A stretch of DNA of 64,000 bases from JACKLD01 sp049297695 (GTDB taxonomy: Bacteria; Pseudomonadota; Alphaproteobacteria; UBA2136; UBA6156). Position 1 is the first letter of the stretch; every line of letters begins with the position of its first letter. The translations under genes were made by a program, and so were the position numbers. The stretch spans positions 1 to 64,000 of the forward strand of contig JBAQUT010000021.1 of NCBI GenBank assembly GCA_049297695.1. Reading direction: 5' to 3'. The notes under the pieces were generated by a model that made no database searches, was not told the origin of the DNA, and saw only the letters and a list, made by a program, of their open reading frames with translations. Below, in pieces: positions 32,305-41,101 of this stretch.

Positions 32305-33554
32305 CGGCGTAAAAGCTCCACAGGGTCAAACCGCGCCGCCTTCAGCGCAGGCCACAGGCTGGCCAGAACGGTCAGCACCAAGGCCATGCCCATCACGGCG
32401 CCCATATCCCACACGTTCAGGCGGCTGGGCAACTCGGTTAAAAAGTAAACATCGCCGGGGAACAGCTTCACGCCCGTGAGGTACTGGATGCCATCCACCA
32501 GCCGGTCCATGTTCCAAACCCCCAGCGCCCCCACCACCAGCCCGCCCACGGTGCCCATAAGCCCCAACAGCAGGCCGTTGAAGAAAAAGATGGTGCGGAT
32601 ATCCCCCTGCGTGGCGCCCATGGTGCGCAAAATGGCGATGTCGGCCAGCTTGTCGTTCACCAGCATCATTTGGCCACTAATGATGTTGAACGCCGCCACC
32701 ACCACAATAAGGGAAAGGATGATGAACATCGTCACGCGTTCCACCTGCAACGCGTTGAAAAAATCGCGGTTGGTGTCGTGCCACGTGGTGATGCGCACAT
32801 CCAGCGGGTTGGCCACCATGCGGCCCAGCGTGTTGAACACGGCGGGCTTCATGGCTTCTACTTGCGTGGGGTCATCCAGTTTCAATTCCAGTGCCGTCAC
32901 GCGGCCACGGGTGCCGGCAAACGCCATCACGTCGGGGATGCTGGCAATCACCAACCCGCTGTCAAACTGCACCATGCCGATGTCGAATATCCCTGCCACG
33001 GTAAACACTTGGGTGCGGGGGATGAAGCCTGCAATCGTGCGCGCCCCGTCGGGTGAGAGAACACGGATTTTTTGGCCCGTCATGATGCCCAGGTTGCGGG
33101 CCATCACGGTGCCAATCAACGCCTCGCCGGGTTGCAGCACAAACGAGGCATCGGCCGTGCGCTTGTCCATGGTTATCAGTTTGCGGGTGAGCATCTCCGG
33201 CACGCGTTCCGCCACCACGCCCCGCAACAACGCCCCGCCGGAACGCCCGCCAAACGTCACCATGCCTTGGCCATTCACATAAGGCTCGGCGCTGGCCACG
33301 CCGGGCAGGGCCCGCAACCGCGCCGCCGCCATTTCGGCGGTGTCTTGCATCATGTCGGGCATTTCCACCGTCATGTGGCCGGTAACACCCAAAATGCGGC
33401 TCATCAACTCTTGCCGGAAACCGCCCATCACGGCCAACACCATCACCAACGCCGCCACGCCCAACACAATACCCAGCACGCTAAAGGCGGTTACCACCCG
33501 CGTAAACCCGCGCCGGCTGCCCAAATAACGATGGATGATGAGGGGGGTGAACAT
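32301..33554 (-). CDS. lolC: lipoprotein-releasing permease LolC/LolE
   Basis: The protein has 417 residues with one N-terminal membrane helix (VVTAFSVLGIVLGVAALVMVL, residues about 21-43), a large periplasmic domain and three C-terminal helices, the LolC/E and MacB_PCD arrangement. With LolD it hands lipoproteins to LolA. One permease gene is present, as usual in alphaproteobacteria. The end FDPVELLRR is family-typical. The start codon shares one base with the proS stop (TAATG) and the stop overlaps lolD. Whether it is called lolC or lolE is convention. Confidence 0.93.
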   Translation of the reverse strand: MFTPLIIHRYLGSRRGFTRVVTAFSVLGIVLGVAALVMVLAVMGGFRQELMSRILGVTGHMTVEMPDMMQDTAEMAAARLRALPGVASAEPYVNGQGMVTFGGRSGGALLRGVVAERVPEMLTRKLITMDKRTADASFVLQPGEALIGTVMARNLGIMTGQKIRVLSPDGARTIAGFIPRTQVFTVAGIFDIGMVQFDSGLVIASIPDVMAFAGTRGRVTALELKLDDPTQVEAMKPAVFNTLGRMVANPLDVRITTWHDTNRDFFNALQVERVTMFIILSLIVVVAAFNIISGQMMLVNDKLADIAILRTMGATQGDIRTIFFFNGLLLGLMGTVGGLVVGALGVWNMDRLVDGIQYLTGVKLFPGDVYFLTELPSRLNVWDMGAVMGMALVLTVLASLWPALKAARFDPVELLRR

Positions 33555-35059
33555 TAGTACGCCTTTGCAAACACCACCATTTGAGTGGTCGGTTTGCCTG
33601 TGAAAATGCAGGTGGTACCAACTTTGTGGGGCAGCTCACCATCCAAAGGCAGGCAGCGTGTTGTTACTTGGAGCTCGGCTTTGAGTTTCTTTTCCAACTC
33701 CGTATCGCCTGCCCATGCACATACGGCAAAGCCTTGGGTTTGTTCGCCTGCAAAAAAAGATCGGAATTCGGCTTCGCTTATAACGACTTTGGTGTTGGCA
33801 TCCCTATAAGTTAATGCGCGCTGATAGAGAGTATCCTGCATATGATCAAGGCGTTCGTGAATGGTAGAGAAAAAATCTTCAATCTTTGTGAACGTTTTAA
33901 ACGAAGTTTCTCCATCACGGTATGAAACAGGAAAAGATCTATTAGCAAGATCCTTTGGCCCTACTTCCACCCGAACAGGCACACCTTTCTTGACCCAATC
34001 CCACTTCCGTTCACCCACGTTCATGTCGCGAGTATCAATTTCAGCATCAATCACTCGGCCATGGTAGGCAATGCGTGAAAGTCCGTCTTGTATCTCCTTA
34101 CAAAAGGCTAACACGGCTTTGTCATCATCGGTGCCTTTTAAAATGGGTATAATCGCAACGTGTGAGGGCGCCAAACGTGGTGGTAGAACCAACCCATCGT
34201 CGTCACTGTGGGTCATAATCAATCCACCAATCATGCGAGTCGAAACCCCCCAACTGGTCGTCCAGGGTGTTTTCCGTTGCCCATCTTTGTCTAAAAATTC
34301 AATCGCTGCTGCCTTAGCAAAGTTCTGGCCTAAAAAGTGGCTGGTTCCTGCTTGGAGGGCTTTTTTATCCTGCATCATGGCTTCGCATGTCAGTGTATCT
34401 ACTGCCCCAGGGAAGCGTTCTGCCTCGGTCTTCCTTCCTTTAATGACGGGCAATGCCATAATGTCGCGCATAAATGTGGCGTAAATGTCTAGCATTTGCA
34501 TGGCCTCAGCCTCGGCTTCGGGCTTGGTGGCGTGCACGGTATGGCCTTCTTGCCATAAAAATTCTGCTGTGCGGAGGAAAAGACGTGTCCGCATTTCCCA
34601 ACGCACCACATTGCACCATTGGTTGATAAGCAGGGGTAAATCGCGGTAGCTTTGAACCCATCGGGCGAAAGCCTCGTTGATGATCATTTCGCTGGTGGGG
34701 CGTACAACCAAGGGTTCGTCCAGTTCGCCAGCAGGTTCCAGTTTGCCTTCGGCATTCTTTTCCAAACGGTGATGGGTTACCACGGCACATTCGGTCGCAA
34801 ACCCTTCAACGTGCTCGGCTTCTTTGGAGAGGAGCGAAAGTGGAATGAAGAGGGGAAAATATGCGTTTTTATGGCCCGTATCCTTAAACATTTTGTCCAT
34901 AATACGTTGGGTGTTTTCCCACAGGGCGTAACCCCATGGTTTGATAATCATGCAGCCACGAACGCTGGAATTTTCAGCCATATCGGCAGCCTTGATAACC
35001 TGCTGATACCATTCAGGGAAATTTTCAGAACGGGTTGGGGTAATGGCGGTTTTAGACAT
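33554..35059 (-). CDS. proS: proline-tRNA ligase, archaeal/eukaryotic type
   Basis: The enzyme charges tRNA-Pro. It has 501 residues from the ATG at 35059 (AAGGGAGA upstream). Class II motifs are visible: VRPTSEMIINEAFARWV with the nearby RDLPLLINQWCNVVRWEMRT (motif 2), and the anticodon-binding region. It lacks the bacterial insertion domain and ends in FAKAY, the C-terminal tyrosine typical of archaeal/eukaryotic-type enzymes. Most alphaproteobacteria have a shorter bacterial-type enzyme of about 440 residues, so this looks like a replacement in the same locus. It heads the operon with lolC/E and lolD. Confidence 0.95.
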   Translation of the reverse strand: MSKTAITPTRSENFPEWYQQVIKAADMAENSSVRGCMIIKPWGYALWENTQRIMDKMFKDTGHKNAYFPLFIPLSLLSKEAEHVEGFATECAVVTHHRLEKNAEGKLEPAGELDEPLVVRPTSEMIINEAFARWVQSYRDLPLLINQWCNVVRWEMRTRLFLRTAEFLWQEGHTVHATKPEAEAEAMQMLDIYATFMRDIMALPVIKGRKTEAERFPGAVDTLTCEAMMQDKKALQAGTSHFLGQNFAKAAAIEFLDKDGQRKTPWTTSWGVSTRMIGGLIMTHSDDDGLVLPPRLAPSHVAIIPILKGTDDDKAVLAFCKEIQDGLSRIAYHGRVIDAEIDTRDMNVGERKWDWVKKGVPVRVEVGPKDLANRSFPVSYRDGETSFKTFTKIEDFFSTIHERLDHMQDTLYQRALTYRDANTKVVISEAEFRSFFAGEQTQGFAVCAWAGDTELEKKLKAELQVTTRCLPLDGELPHKVGTTCIFTGKPTTQMVVFAKAY

Positions 35060-35105
35060 CACAAAATTCTCCCTTAAGGCCGCCATACTGCCGTTTTATA
35101 AGGTT

Positions 35106-35621
35106 TTACGCAAGCATCTTCCGCCGTGCCAAGGCGGTTAGCACAAAATACGCCCCCACGGCCACCATGATTTTGGTGAGGCTGTACAACACAAGGCCGC
35201 TCCAGGTGAAAATACCGGGGAATATGGAGTTGGCCCCCCACAAAAACAACGCCGTATCCAGCGGCCCCGCCAAAAGGCTGGAGTATAAAATCCGCTCGGC
35301 CAAAGGCTTTTGGGTAAAGCTGAAAATCGCCCAATCGGCCAGCTCGGCAATGGCAAAAGCACCCAATCCCGCCAAGGCCAGTTCAGGGGTGGTCAGATGG
35401 TAGGTTATGAACGAGGCTAAGGCTATAGCGGCAAGGGCCCCATGGGTTCCTACTTCCCGTTGGCAAAAATCCCGCAAAATAAACAAAAGCCCAATCAACA
35501 ATCCGGCCCATGAAAAGGCTGTGCCGTCCGGCAATATCCACGGCGGAACGCGGGTAAACACAAGGTTGGTGAGGGGGATGGACGCAATGTATAAAAACGT
35601 GAAAAGGTAAGGGATTCTCAT
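35106..35621 (-). CDS. VUT-family membrane protein (copy 2)
   Basis: The product has 171 residues from the ATG at 35621 (MRIPYLFTFLY) and about five hydrophobic segments. FILRDFCQREVGTHGALAAI and KPLAERILYSSLLAGPLDTA are hallmarks of the VUT family (COG1738), which includes the queuosine precursor transporter YhhQ; this member is shorter than YhhQ. It is a paralogue of the gene immediately upstream, with the same length and the same motifs. The two probably act as paired subunits or on related substrates. No clear ribosome site precedes it; coupling to the upstream gene is likely. Confidence 0.8.
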   Translation of the reverse strand: MRIPYLFTFLYIASIPLTNLVFTRVPPWILPDGTAFSWAGLLIGLLFILRDFCQREVGTHGALAAIALASFITYHLTTPELALAGLGAFAIAELADWAIFSFTQKPLAERILYSSLLAGPLDTALFLWGANSIFPGIFTWSGLVLYSLTKIMVAVGAYFVLTALARRKMLA

Positions 35622-35641
35622 AGGGGGAGGGCTTTCAAAAT

Positions 35642-36157
35642 CTAACCAAGCTTTTTCCGAATGGCTGGAAGCGAGAGCACAAAATACGCCCCCACGGCCA
35701 GCATTACCTTGATGATGCTGTACAGCGCAAACGCGCTCCAGGTTTTCATGTCGGGGAACACCGACGACGCCCCCCACAAAAACACGGCGGAATCAATCGG
35801 CCCCGCCAGCAAGCTGGAGTACAGCACGCGCTCGGCAAACGGGCGCCGGGTCAAGGTATAAACGGCCCAATCAGCCAGCTCGGCCACGGTAAACGCCACC
35901 ACGCTGGCAATGGCCAGTTCGGGGGTGGATACCACGTAGGTGAGGGAAGCGGCGGTCATAATCGCCACCAACGCCCCCCGCGTGCCCACTTCCCGCTGGC
36001 AGAAATCCCGCAAAATAAACACGGTGCCCACCAAAAGGGTGATGGGCGAAAAATACGTGCCGTCGTGCAGCACAAACGGCGTCACCTTCACAAACAGGTA
36101 ATTGATGAGCGGAATGCTGAGAATGTACAGCAGCGTGAAGAGAAACGGTATCCGCAT
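35642..36157 (-). CDS. VUT-family membrane protein (copy 1)
   Basis: The product has 171 residues from the ATG at 36157, which overlaps the hpt stop (ATGA). About five membrane segments are seen, with FILRDFCQREVGTRGALVAI and RPFAERVLYSSLLAGPIDSA. Family knowledge links VUT proteins to uptake of queuosine precursors; placement after hpt, a purine phosphoribosyltransferase gene, fits uptake of a purine-like base. That substrate is inference. Its neighbour 20 bases downstream is a paralogue, so a tandem duplication occurred. Confidence 0.82.
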   Translation of the reverse strand: MRIPFLFTLLYILSIPLINYLFVKVTPFVLHDGTYFSPITLLVGTVFILRDFCQREVGTRGALVAIMTAASLTYVVSTPELAIASVVAFTVAELADWAVYTLTRRPFAERVLYSSLLAGPIDSAVFLWGASSVFPDMKTWSAFALYSIIKVMLAVGAYFVLSLPAIRKKLG

Positions 36158-36693
36158 CAGCACACCCCGCCAACACCCGTCATCACGCTGTGCTCAAAGG
36201 TGAAAATATCGCGCAGTTCGCGGTAGCGGCCGTCCATGTCCAGGCCGTAGCCCACCACAAACAGCTCTTTGGGCAGGCTGAAGGCCGCATGGGTGGCCTC
36301 GCTGGGGCTGCCCACGCGCTTGAACAACGTCACCACCGTTTGCGTGCCCGCGCCGCGCTCGGCCAAGGCTTGCTTCAACTGGCGCACGGCGTTGCCGCTG
36401 TCGAGAATATCTTCCACAATCAGCACGGGAGCACCATGAAAGGCCGTGGGCAAGGTTTCGGGGTTCATGGCCACGTCTTGCTTGATGTTCCCCTTAAAAT
36501 AGCTCCCGCCCGTGAAATGCAGCACCAAAGGCATTTTAAGCTGGCGGCATAAATCCGCCGCAAACACAAACCCGCCGTTCATGGTGACAACCACGTGCAC
36601 CAGCTTGTGGTGGCCCAAATCGCGGTTCAGGGCGTCGGCCATGTCGGCCACGCGGGAGGCGATGCTGCCAGCATCATACAAAAGCTTCATCAT
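36157..36693 (-). CDS. hpt: purine (hypoxanthine/guanine) phosphoribosyltransferase
   Basis: The enzyme salvages purine bases with PRPP. It has 178 residues. The PRPP-binding motif is PVLIVEDILDSGNAVRQL near 88-105, and the loop-I region reads VTMNGGFVFAADL, with asparagine where a lysine is common. FTGGSYFKGN lies in the flexible loop. The exact base preference (hypoxanthine, guanine or xanthine) cannot be read. The ATG at 36693 is followed by a second ATG. It is translationally coupled to two VUT transporter genes, which suggests base import and salvage as one unit. Confidence 0.88.
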   Translation of the reverse strand: MMKLLYDAGSIASRVADMADALNRDLGHHKLVHVVVTMNGGFVFAADLCRQLKMPLVLHFTGGSYFKGNIKQDVAMNPETLPTAFHGAPVLIVEDILDSGNAVRQLKQALAERGAGTQTVVTLFKRVGSPSEATHAAFSLPKELFVVGYGLDMDGRYRELRDIFTFEHSVMTGVGGVC

Positions 36694-36712
36694 GAGCGTA
36701 AGGTATCAGGCT

Positions 36713-37447
36713 TTAACGGGATGGGGAAGGGGGCACTTCTCCCAACATCCCCCGCACCGCCGCGTGGGTATCTTCAAACACATAATCCACGCCGTGGGCA
36801 TGGCGTTTGTCCAACGGTGCCGTGCCCACATATACGGTCACAATCCCGTTGGCTTTTGCTGTGGGCAGGTTGTGGGCGGTGTCTTCCACCATCACAAGCT
36901 GCGTGCCATGGGGCAGGTGGCTTAACTTGCGGCGTTTCAGCAAGGCGTAGGATTCGGGTTTGGTTTTAGGGATGCTATCCACACACGCCCGCCCCCAAAT
37001 GTTGCGGGCTTGGAAAATGTCCCCCATATCGCACGCCGCTACCACGTGTTTCCCATGCTCCCGATAGTTTGCCGTAAACGCCGCCATCAAGGCTGTACGT
37101 GCCTTGAGCATCCGTAGCAAGTGGTTCAACTCGAGGTCGGGTTTCATGTAGGTCGTTATCTTGGCATGGAAGGCCCTCGTGGTTTCCGTCCACATGCGGG
37201 GCTCGTGCGCGTCGGTCAGCTTGAAATGGTGTTGGATGGGCCAAAATACATGCCCATGCTGATGAAAACAGGCAACAATACCTTCTTTGGCGGCCTCATA
37301 ACTCACCCCTGCCTCACGGCTTATCCATGTGTAAACCTCATGGGAAAGGTGCGGCCCCGTGGGTGCCAACGTGTCGTCGACATCAAACAACACAGCAGGC
37401 GGAGTGCGGGAGTTAAACAGGGAGGAAATGGGCGGGCGAGTAATCAT
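36713..37447 (-). CDS. HAD-superfamily hydrolase
   Basis: The protein has 244 residues. Motif I is LFDVDDTLAP near residues 20-29 (nucleophile Asp22), motif II is probably AAFTAN, a lysine is in PKTKPESY and motif IV is VMVEDTAHNL. A helical cap lies between motifs I and II. The layout resembles pyrimidine 5'-nucleotidases of the SDT1 group and phosphoglycolate phosphatase-like enzymes; the substrate is unknown. It ends 20 bases before hpt on the same strand and could be cotranscribed, which would fit nucleotide salvage. Confidence 0.85.
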   Translation of the reverse strand: MITRPPISSLFNSRTPPAVLFDVDDTLAPTGPHLSHEVYTWISREAGVSYEAAKEGIVACFHQHGHVFWPIQHHFKLTDAHEPRMWTETTRAFHAKITTYMKPDLELNHLLRMLKARTALMAAFTANYREHGKHVVAACDMGDIFQARNIWGRACVDSIPKTKPESYALLKRRKLSHLPHGTQLVMVEDTAHNLPTAKANGIVTVYVGTAPLDKRHAHGVDYVFEDTHAAVRGMLGEVPPSPSR

Positions 37448-37499
37448 ATTTCGGTATACGTTTAATGGGATGCAGAGTCAAGGCCAGAAATCATGAGAG

Positions 37500-37529
37500 A
37501 GTTACAACCTACAACCCACAACTTACAAC
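37500..37529 (-). repeat. heptad repeat copy with four units
   Basis: On the minus strand this reads four GTTGTRR heptads followed by CT, one heptad longer than the copies near fau. It begins one base after the accC stop codon. Confidence 0.75.
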
Positions 37530-37530
37530 C

Positions 37531-38877
37531 CTAAAACCGCCCCTCTTTCAAAAACCGCTCCAGCGCATGAATATGGTAATCGCCGCGGGCAAACGCGGCG
37601 GTGGCTAGTAGTTTACGGTGCAAAGGGATGTTGGTTTTGATGCCGCCCACCACAAATTCATCCAGCGCGCGGCGCATGCGGGCAATGGCTTCCGTGCGGG
37701 TGGGGGCCCACACAATCAGTTTGGCAATCATGGCGTCGTAATAGGGCGGCACAATGGCTCCCGGGAACAGGGCGCTATCCACCCGCACCCCCGGCCCGCT
37801 GGGGGCGTAATACTCGGTGACCTTGCCGGGGCAGGGGGCAAAGGTTTCGGGGTCTTCGGCGTTGATACGGCATTGAATGCTATGCCCCACAGGCTTGGCC
37901 GCAAGCAAGGCTGGAGAAAGTTTTTCGCCCGCCGCCACCCGCAACTGTTCGGCCACCAAATCCAGCCCCGTCACCATCTCGGTCACCGTATGTTCCACTT
38001 GAAGGCGCGTATTCATCTCCATGAAACTAAAATGATTGTCTTGGAATAAAAACTCCAGAGTGCCCGCCCCACGATACCCCATGGGGCCAAGGGCGTTACG
38101 CACGGTCTCAAACAGGGCGGTGCGTTGGGTGTCGGAGAGAGCGCTGCTGGGGGTTTCTTCCACCACCTTTTGGTGGCGGCGTTGCAGGGTGCAGTCCCGC
38201 TCGCCCAGCACGGCCAGGTTGCCATGGGTATCGCCAAACACTTGCACTTCAATGTGGCGGGCTTTGTCCATGTACTTTTCCAAGTACACGCGGTCATCGC
38301 CAAAGCTGGCCTTGGCCTCGCTGGTGGCCATGTGCAGGGCGTTGCGCAAGGCTTGGGGGCTGTGGGCCACTTTCATACCCTTACCGCCGCCACCGCTGGC
38401 GGCCTTGATAATCACGGGGTAGCCAATGCGCTGGGCCACGGCCACGGCATCGTCCTCGTTGTCCAGCGTGCCGTTGCTGCCCAAATTGCAGGGCAGGCCG
38501 GCATCGTGGGCAAAGTTCAGGGCGGAAACCTTATCGCCCATCAGGCGGATATGCTCCGGTGTCGGCCCAATAAAGGTGAATCCCAGCTTTTCCACAATCT
38601 CGGCAAAGCGGGCGTTTTCACTTAAAAACCCAAACCCGGGGTGGATGGCCTCGGCATCGGTCACCTCCGCCGCCGCCATAATGGCGGGGATGTTCAAATA
38701 GCTTTGGGCGGCAGGGGCGGGGCCCACGCACACGCTTTCATCGGCCATACGCACGTGCAGGGCGTGCTCGTCGGCCTCGCTGTGGATGGCCACGGTGGCA
38801 ATACCCATCTCGCGGCAGGTGCGGATGATGCGGACGGCAATCTCTCCGCGGTTGGCAATCAAAATTTTAGAGAACAT
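37531..38877 (-). CDS. accC: acetyl-CoA carboxylase, biotin carboxylase subunit
   Basis: The enzyme carboxylates biotin on AccB using ATP and bicarbonate, the first step of fatty acid synthesis. It has 448 residues from the ATG at 38877 (AAGGA nine bases upstream; an ATG at 38886 is too close to that site). Features are MFSKILIANRGEIAVRI, the glycine-rich IKAASGGGGKGMKVA, the catalytic stretch FMEMNTRLQVEHTVTEMVTG, and RINAEDPETFAPCPG. It follows accB as in most bacteria, with a REP-like repeat in the 64-base gap. Confidence 0.97.
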   Translation of the reverse strand: MFSKILIANRGEIAVRIIRTCREMGIATVAIHSEADEHALHVRMADESVCVGPAPAAQSYLNIPAIMAAAEVTDAEAIHPGFGFLSENARFAEIVEKLGFTFIGPTPEHIRLMGDKVSALNFAHDAGLPCNLGSNGTLDNEDDAVAVAQRIGYPVIIKAASGGGGKGMKVAHSPQALRNALHMATSEAKASFGDDRVYLEKYMDKARHIEVQVFGDTHGNLAVLGERDCTLQRRHQKVVEETPSSALSDTQRTALFETVRNALGPMGYRGAGTLEFLFQDNHFSFMEMNTRLQVEHTVTEMVTGLDLVAEQLRVAAGEKLSPALLAAKPVGHSIQCRINAEDPETFAPCPGKVTEYYAPSGPGVRVDSALFPGAIVPPYYDAMIAKLIVWAPTRTEAIARMRRALDEFVVGGIKTNIPLHRKLLATAAFARGDYHIHALERFLKEGRF

Positions 38878-38907
38878 ACGAAACATTCCTTAACTTGCTA
38901 AAGGCAT

Positions 38908-38937
38908 AAGATGGCCACGCTGCGCACGCCATGACGA
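38908..38937 (-). repeat. REP-like 30-bp repeat, copy 5 (inverted)
   Basis: The reverse complement of the repeat with about four differences (TGCGCAGCG in the centre, TCTT at the end). It sits between accB and accC, four bases after the accB stop. Confidence 0.7.
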
Positions 38938-38941
38938 TATG

Positions 38942-39388
38942 CTATTCAATCACAAACAATGGTTGGCCAAATTCCACGGGCTGGGCGTTGGTGGCGATGA
39001 TTTTCTTCACCACCCCCGCTTTATCCGCCGCAATCTGGTTCATGGTTTTCATGGCTTCAATAATACACAGGGTTTGGCCTACCTTCACAGCATCGCCTTC
39101 GTTCACAAACGGGGCGGCATCCGGCCCGCTGGAACGGTAAAACGTGCCCACCATGGGGGATGTGAAGGCGTTGGCAGGCGGGCCGTTGTCCGCCACGGTA
39201 ATAACAGGGGCTTTGGGGCTGGGGGCTTGGGCCATAACCATGCCGCTGCCGGGCTTTTTCAGGCGCAAACGTACGCCACCGGTTTCAATTTCGGCTTCTT
39301 CCATGGTGGATGCATCCAACCAGTCGGCCAGCTGTTGCAGGGCTTTCAAATCCAGCTTGGGGCTTGCGGGTTTGGTGTCTTTGGTCAT
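38942..39388 (-). CDS. accB: biotin carboxyl carrier protein
   Basis: The protein has 148 residues from the ATG at 39388. An N-terminal helix [20 protein letters not shown] is followed by a Pro/Ala linker and the lipoyl/biotinyl domain. Biotin attaches to Lys114 in EAMKTMNQI (consensus EAMKMMNEI), and the characteristic thumb region lies near [18 protein letters not shown]. It carries carboxybiotin between AccC and the carboxyltransferase. The start overlaps the stop of the upstream hypothetical gene (ATGA), so it is coupled to it. Confidence 0.96.
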   Translation of the reverse strand: MTKDTKPASPKLDLKALQQLADWLDASTMEEAEIETGGVRLRLKKPGSGMVMAQAPSPKAPVITVADNGPPANAFTSPMVGTFYRSSGPDAAPFVNEGDAVKVGQTLCIIEAMKTMNQIAADKAGVVKKIIATNAQPVEFGQPLFVIE

Positions 39389-39762
39389 AGGGGCAGGCTT
39401 TCTTGGTGGGGTTTGGTCAGGGTGTCGGCCAGCACTTCCAGCTTGCGGAGCTTCACCATCTCGGCGTGCATTTTGGTAAGTTGCACAATCCATTTGTCTA
39501 TCAGAGCGCGGCGCTCGCCTGTGGCGTTTTTGGCGCGGTGGGTCAGCATGGAAATGGCCATAGCCAAATCGGGGTAGGGCGACATGCTGCCCATGGGGCG
39601 GCTAGCTACCCGCACGGGGGATGACGCCGCCTTGCGCACGGCAGCGGTTTGGGCGGCGCTGGCTTGGGGCAGTGCGCCAAGAGCGCTTAAGGCACTGTCC
39701 AGCGCGCTGGTGCTGGGCACCTTGCGGCGGGGTTTGGGTTTGGAAGGTGGTTTGATGGCCAT
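39385..39762 (-). CDS. small basic protein upstream of accB, unknown
   Basis: The product has 125 residues from the ATG at 39762 ([16 protein letters not shown]). The first 60 residues are basic, Ala/Ser/Pro-rich and probably disordered; residues 70-125 form amphipathic helices ([20 protein letters not shown]). No signal peptide is seen. It overlaps the accB start by four bases, so its translation is coupled with accB. In other alphaproteobacteria this slot often holds aroQ, which is absent here. Function unknown. Confidence 0.65.
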   Translation of the reverse strand: MAIKPPSKPKPRRKVPSTSALDSALSALGALPQASAAQTAAVRKAASSPVRVASRPMGSMSPYPDLAMAISMLTHRAKNATGERRALIDKWIVQLTKMHAEMVKLRKLEVLADTLTKPHQESLPL

Positions 39763-39831
39763 GGCAGGGCTTATAGCACGCAAGAAACTGTTTGTCAGCT
39801 TGCAAATAGAACAACGCCTGCAAGGCGTAAC

Positions 39832-39852
39832 GCGGCGGTCTCGAAAACCGTT
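39832..39852 (+). repeat. duplicate of the tRNA-Ser anticodon arm
   Basis: 21 bases identical to 39914-39934 in tRNA-Ser, covering the D-stem end, anticodon stem and loop (core GCGGTCTCGAAAACCGT). It lies 82 bases upstream of the true position. Confidence 0.75.
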
Positions 39853-39889
39853 TTCAACTCACCTTTTTTACGTTATACACCCTGCACGC

Positions 39890-39979
39890 GGAGGAGTGGC
39901 TGAGTGGTCGAAAGCGGCGGTCTCGAAAACCGTTAGGGGCGCAAGCTCCTCGCAGGTTCAAATCCTGTCTCCTCCGCCA
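39890..39979 (+). tRNA. tRNA-Ser (anticodon CGA)
   Basis: A 90-base class II tRNA: acceptor GGAGGAG pairs with the 3' CTCCTCC, D-arm GGCTGAGTGGTCGAAAGC, anticodon stem GCGGT/ACCGT around CTCGAAA with CGA in place, a long variable arm near GGGGCGCAAGCTCC, a T-arm with GGTTCAAATCC, and an encoded GCCA. It reads UCG codons. Confidence 0.97.
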
Positions 39980-40069
39980 TATTATTATTTAGGTGCCGCC
40001 CCGCCACACCCCCCACGCCATTCGGGCAAGGGGTGTGGGATAACCCGCCCATTCTGATACACTCACATC

Positions 40070-41101
40070 ATGAAACATGGAGTATGGCTTGGTGCAATGC
40101 TGTCGGCCTTGGTGGCGTGTTCCACCTCCTCGTTGTCGGGTATGTCCAATGCCGAGTTTGAACGGTTTTACGAGGCTTTTAAGCGGGATGCGGAAGTTCA
40201 GGGCTTGAATGGCGACCTACTGGACCAAGCCTTTGGTGGCACCGTAACCCCCTACGCCGTGGTGTTGAAGCACGATAAATCGCAACCTGAAACCACTCAA
40301 ACCTTTGCCAGTTATCTGGCCAAAATGATGGTGGAATCGCGCCGTAAAAAAGGTGCTCAAATCTATCAGGATCATCTTACAACGCTGATGGATGTTGAGG
40401 TCCGTACGGGTGTGCCTGGCAACGTGCTGGTAGCCCTGTGGGGCATTGAAAGCAATTTTGGCGCCAACATGGGCGGGCATCCGGTTATTCCGGCCTTGGT
40501 GACGCTTGCGTGGAGCAGTGAGAAAGATTCCCGCAAGGCGTTTTTCAGGAAAGAAGCCTTGGTGGCCCTGCAAATTGCCACCCAGCAGCGCATGGAACCC
40601 CGTGAGTTGATAGGCAGTTGGGCAGGTGCCATGGGCGGGTGCCAGTTTATGCCCAGCACGTATCTGAAGCATGCCACCGATGGCGACGGCGATGGCAAAA
40701 CCGATATTTGGGCCAACCCCACCGATGTGTTTGCCAGCAGTGCCCAGTTTTTGAAAGATTTGGGCTGGCGGCAAGGCAAACCGTGGCGTTTGGGGGCCAC
40801 GGTAACGGCGGAACTGCCTTCCGAGGCTGCGTTTAACGAGCGGGGGTTGAGCGAGCCCCATAGCATCGGCCAATGGCAGCGCTGGGGTGTGGTGCCTCGC
40901 GGGCAGGCGTTTACAGCGTTGGGGAGTGTGGATACCTTGGCCCGCGTGTACCGCCCCATGAACGAGAACGGCCCCGCTTTCATGGTTGGCCCTAATTTTG
41001 ACGTGATTTTAAAATGGAACAAATCCAGCTATTTTGCCGCCAGCGTGTTGTTGCTGGCCGAGAGTGTTGCTAAGAATGGAGACCTCCCTCGTGTTGATTA
41101 G
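40070..41101 (+). CDS. mltB: lytic murein transglycosylase (MltB family)
   Basis: The enzyme cleaves the glycan strands of peptidoglycan. It has 343 residues with a lipobox LVAC ending at Cys17, so it is probably anchored in the outer membrane. The catalytic glutamate is Glu127 in ALWGIESNFG; WAGAMGGCQFMPSTY and DGDGDGKTDIWANPTDVFAS are family-typical. Its 3' end overlaps rlpA by 26 bases, linking two cell-wall glycan enzymes. There is no peptidoglycan-binding domain at the C-terminus. Confidence 0.93.
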   Translation: MKHGVWLGAMLSALVACSTSSLSGMSNAEFERFYEAFKRDAEVQGLNGDLLDQAFGGTVTPYAVVLKHDKSQPETTQTFASYLAKMMVESRRKKGAQIYQDHLTTLMDVEVRTGVPGNVLVALWGIESNFGANMGGHPVIPALVTLAWSSEKDSRKAFFRKEALVALQIATQQRMEPRELIGSWAGAMGGCQFMPSTYLKHATDGDGDGKTDIWANPTDVFASSAQFLKDLGWRQGKPWRLGATVTAELPSEAAFNERGLSEPHSIGQWQRWGVVPRGQAFTALGSVDTLARVYRPMNENGPAFMVGPNFDVILKWNKSSYFAASVLLLAESVAKNGDLPRVD

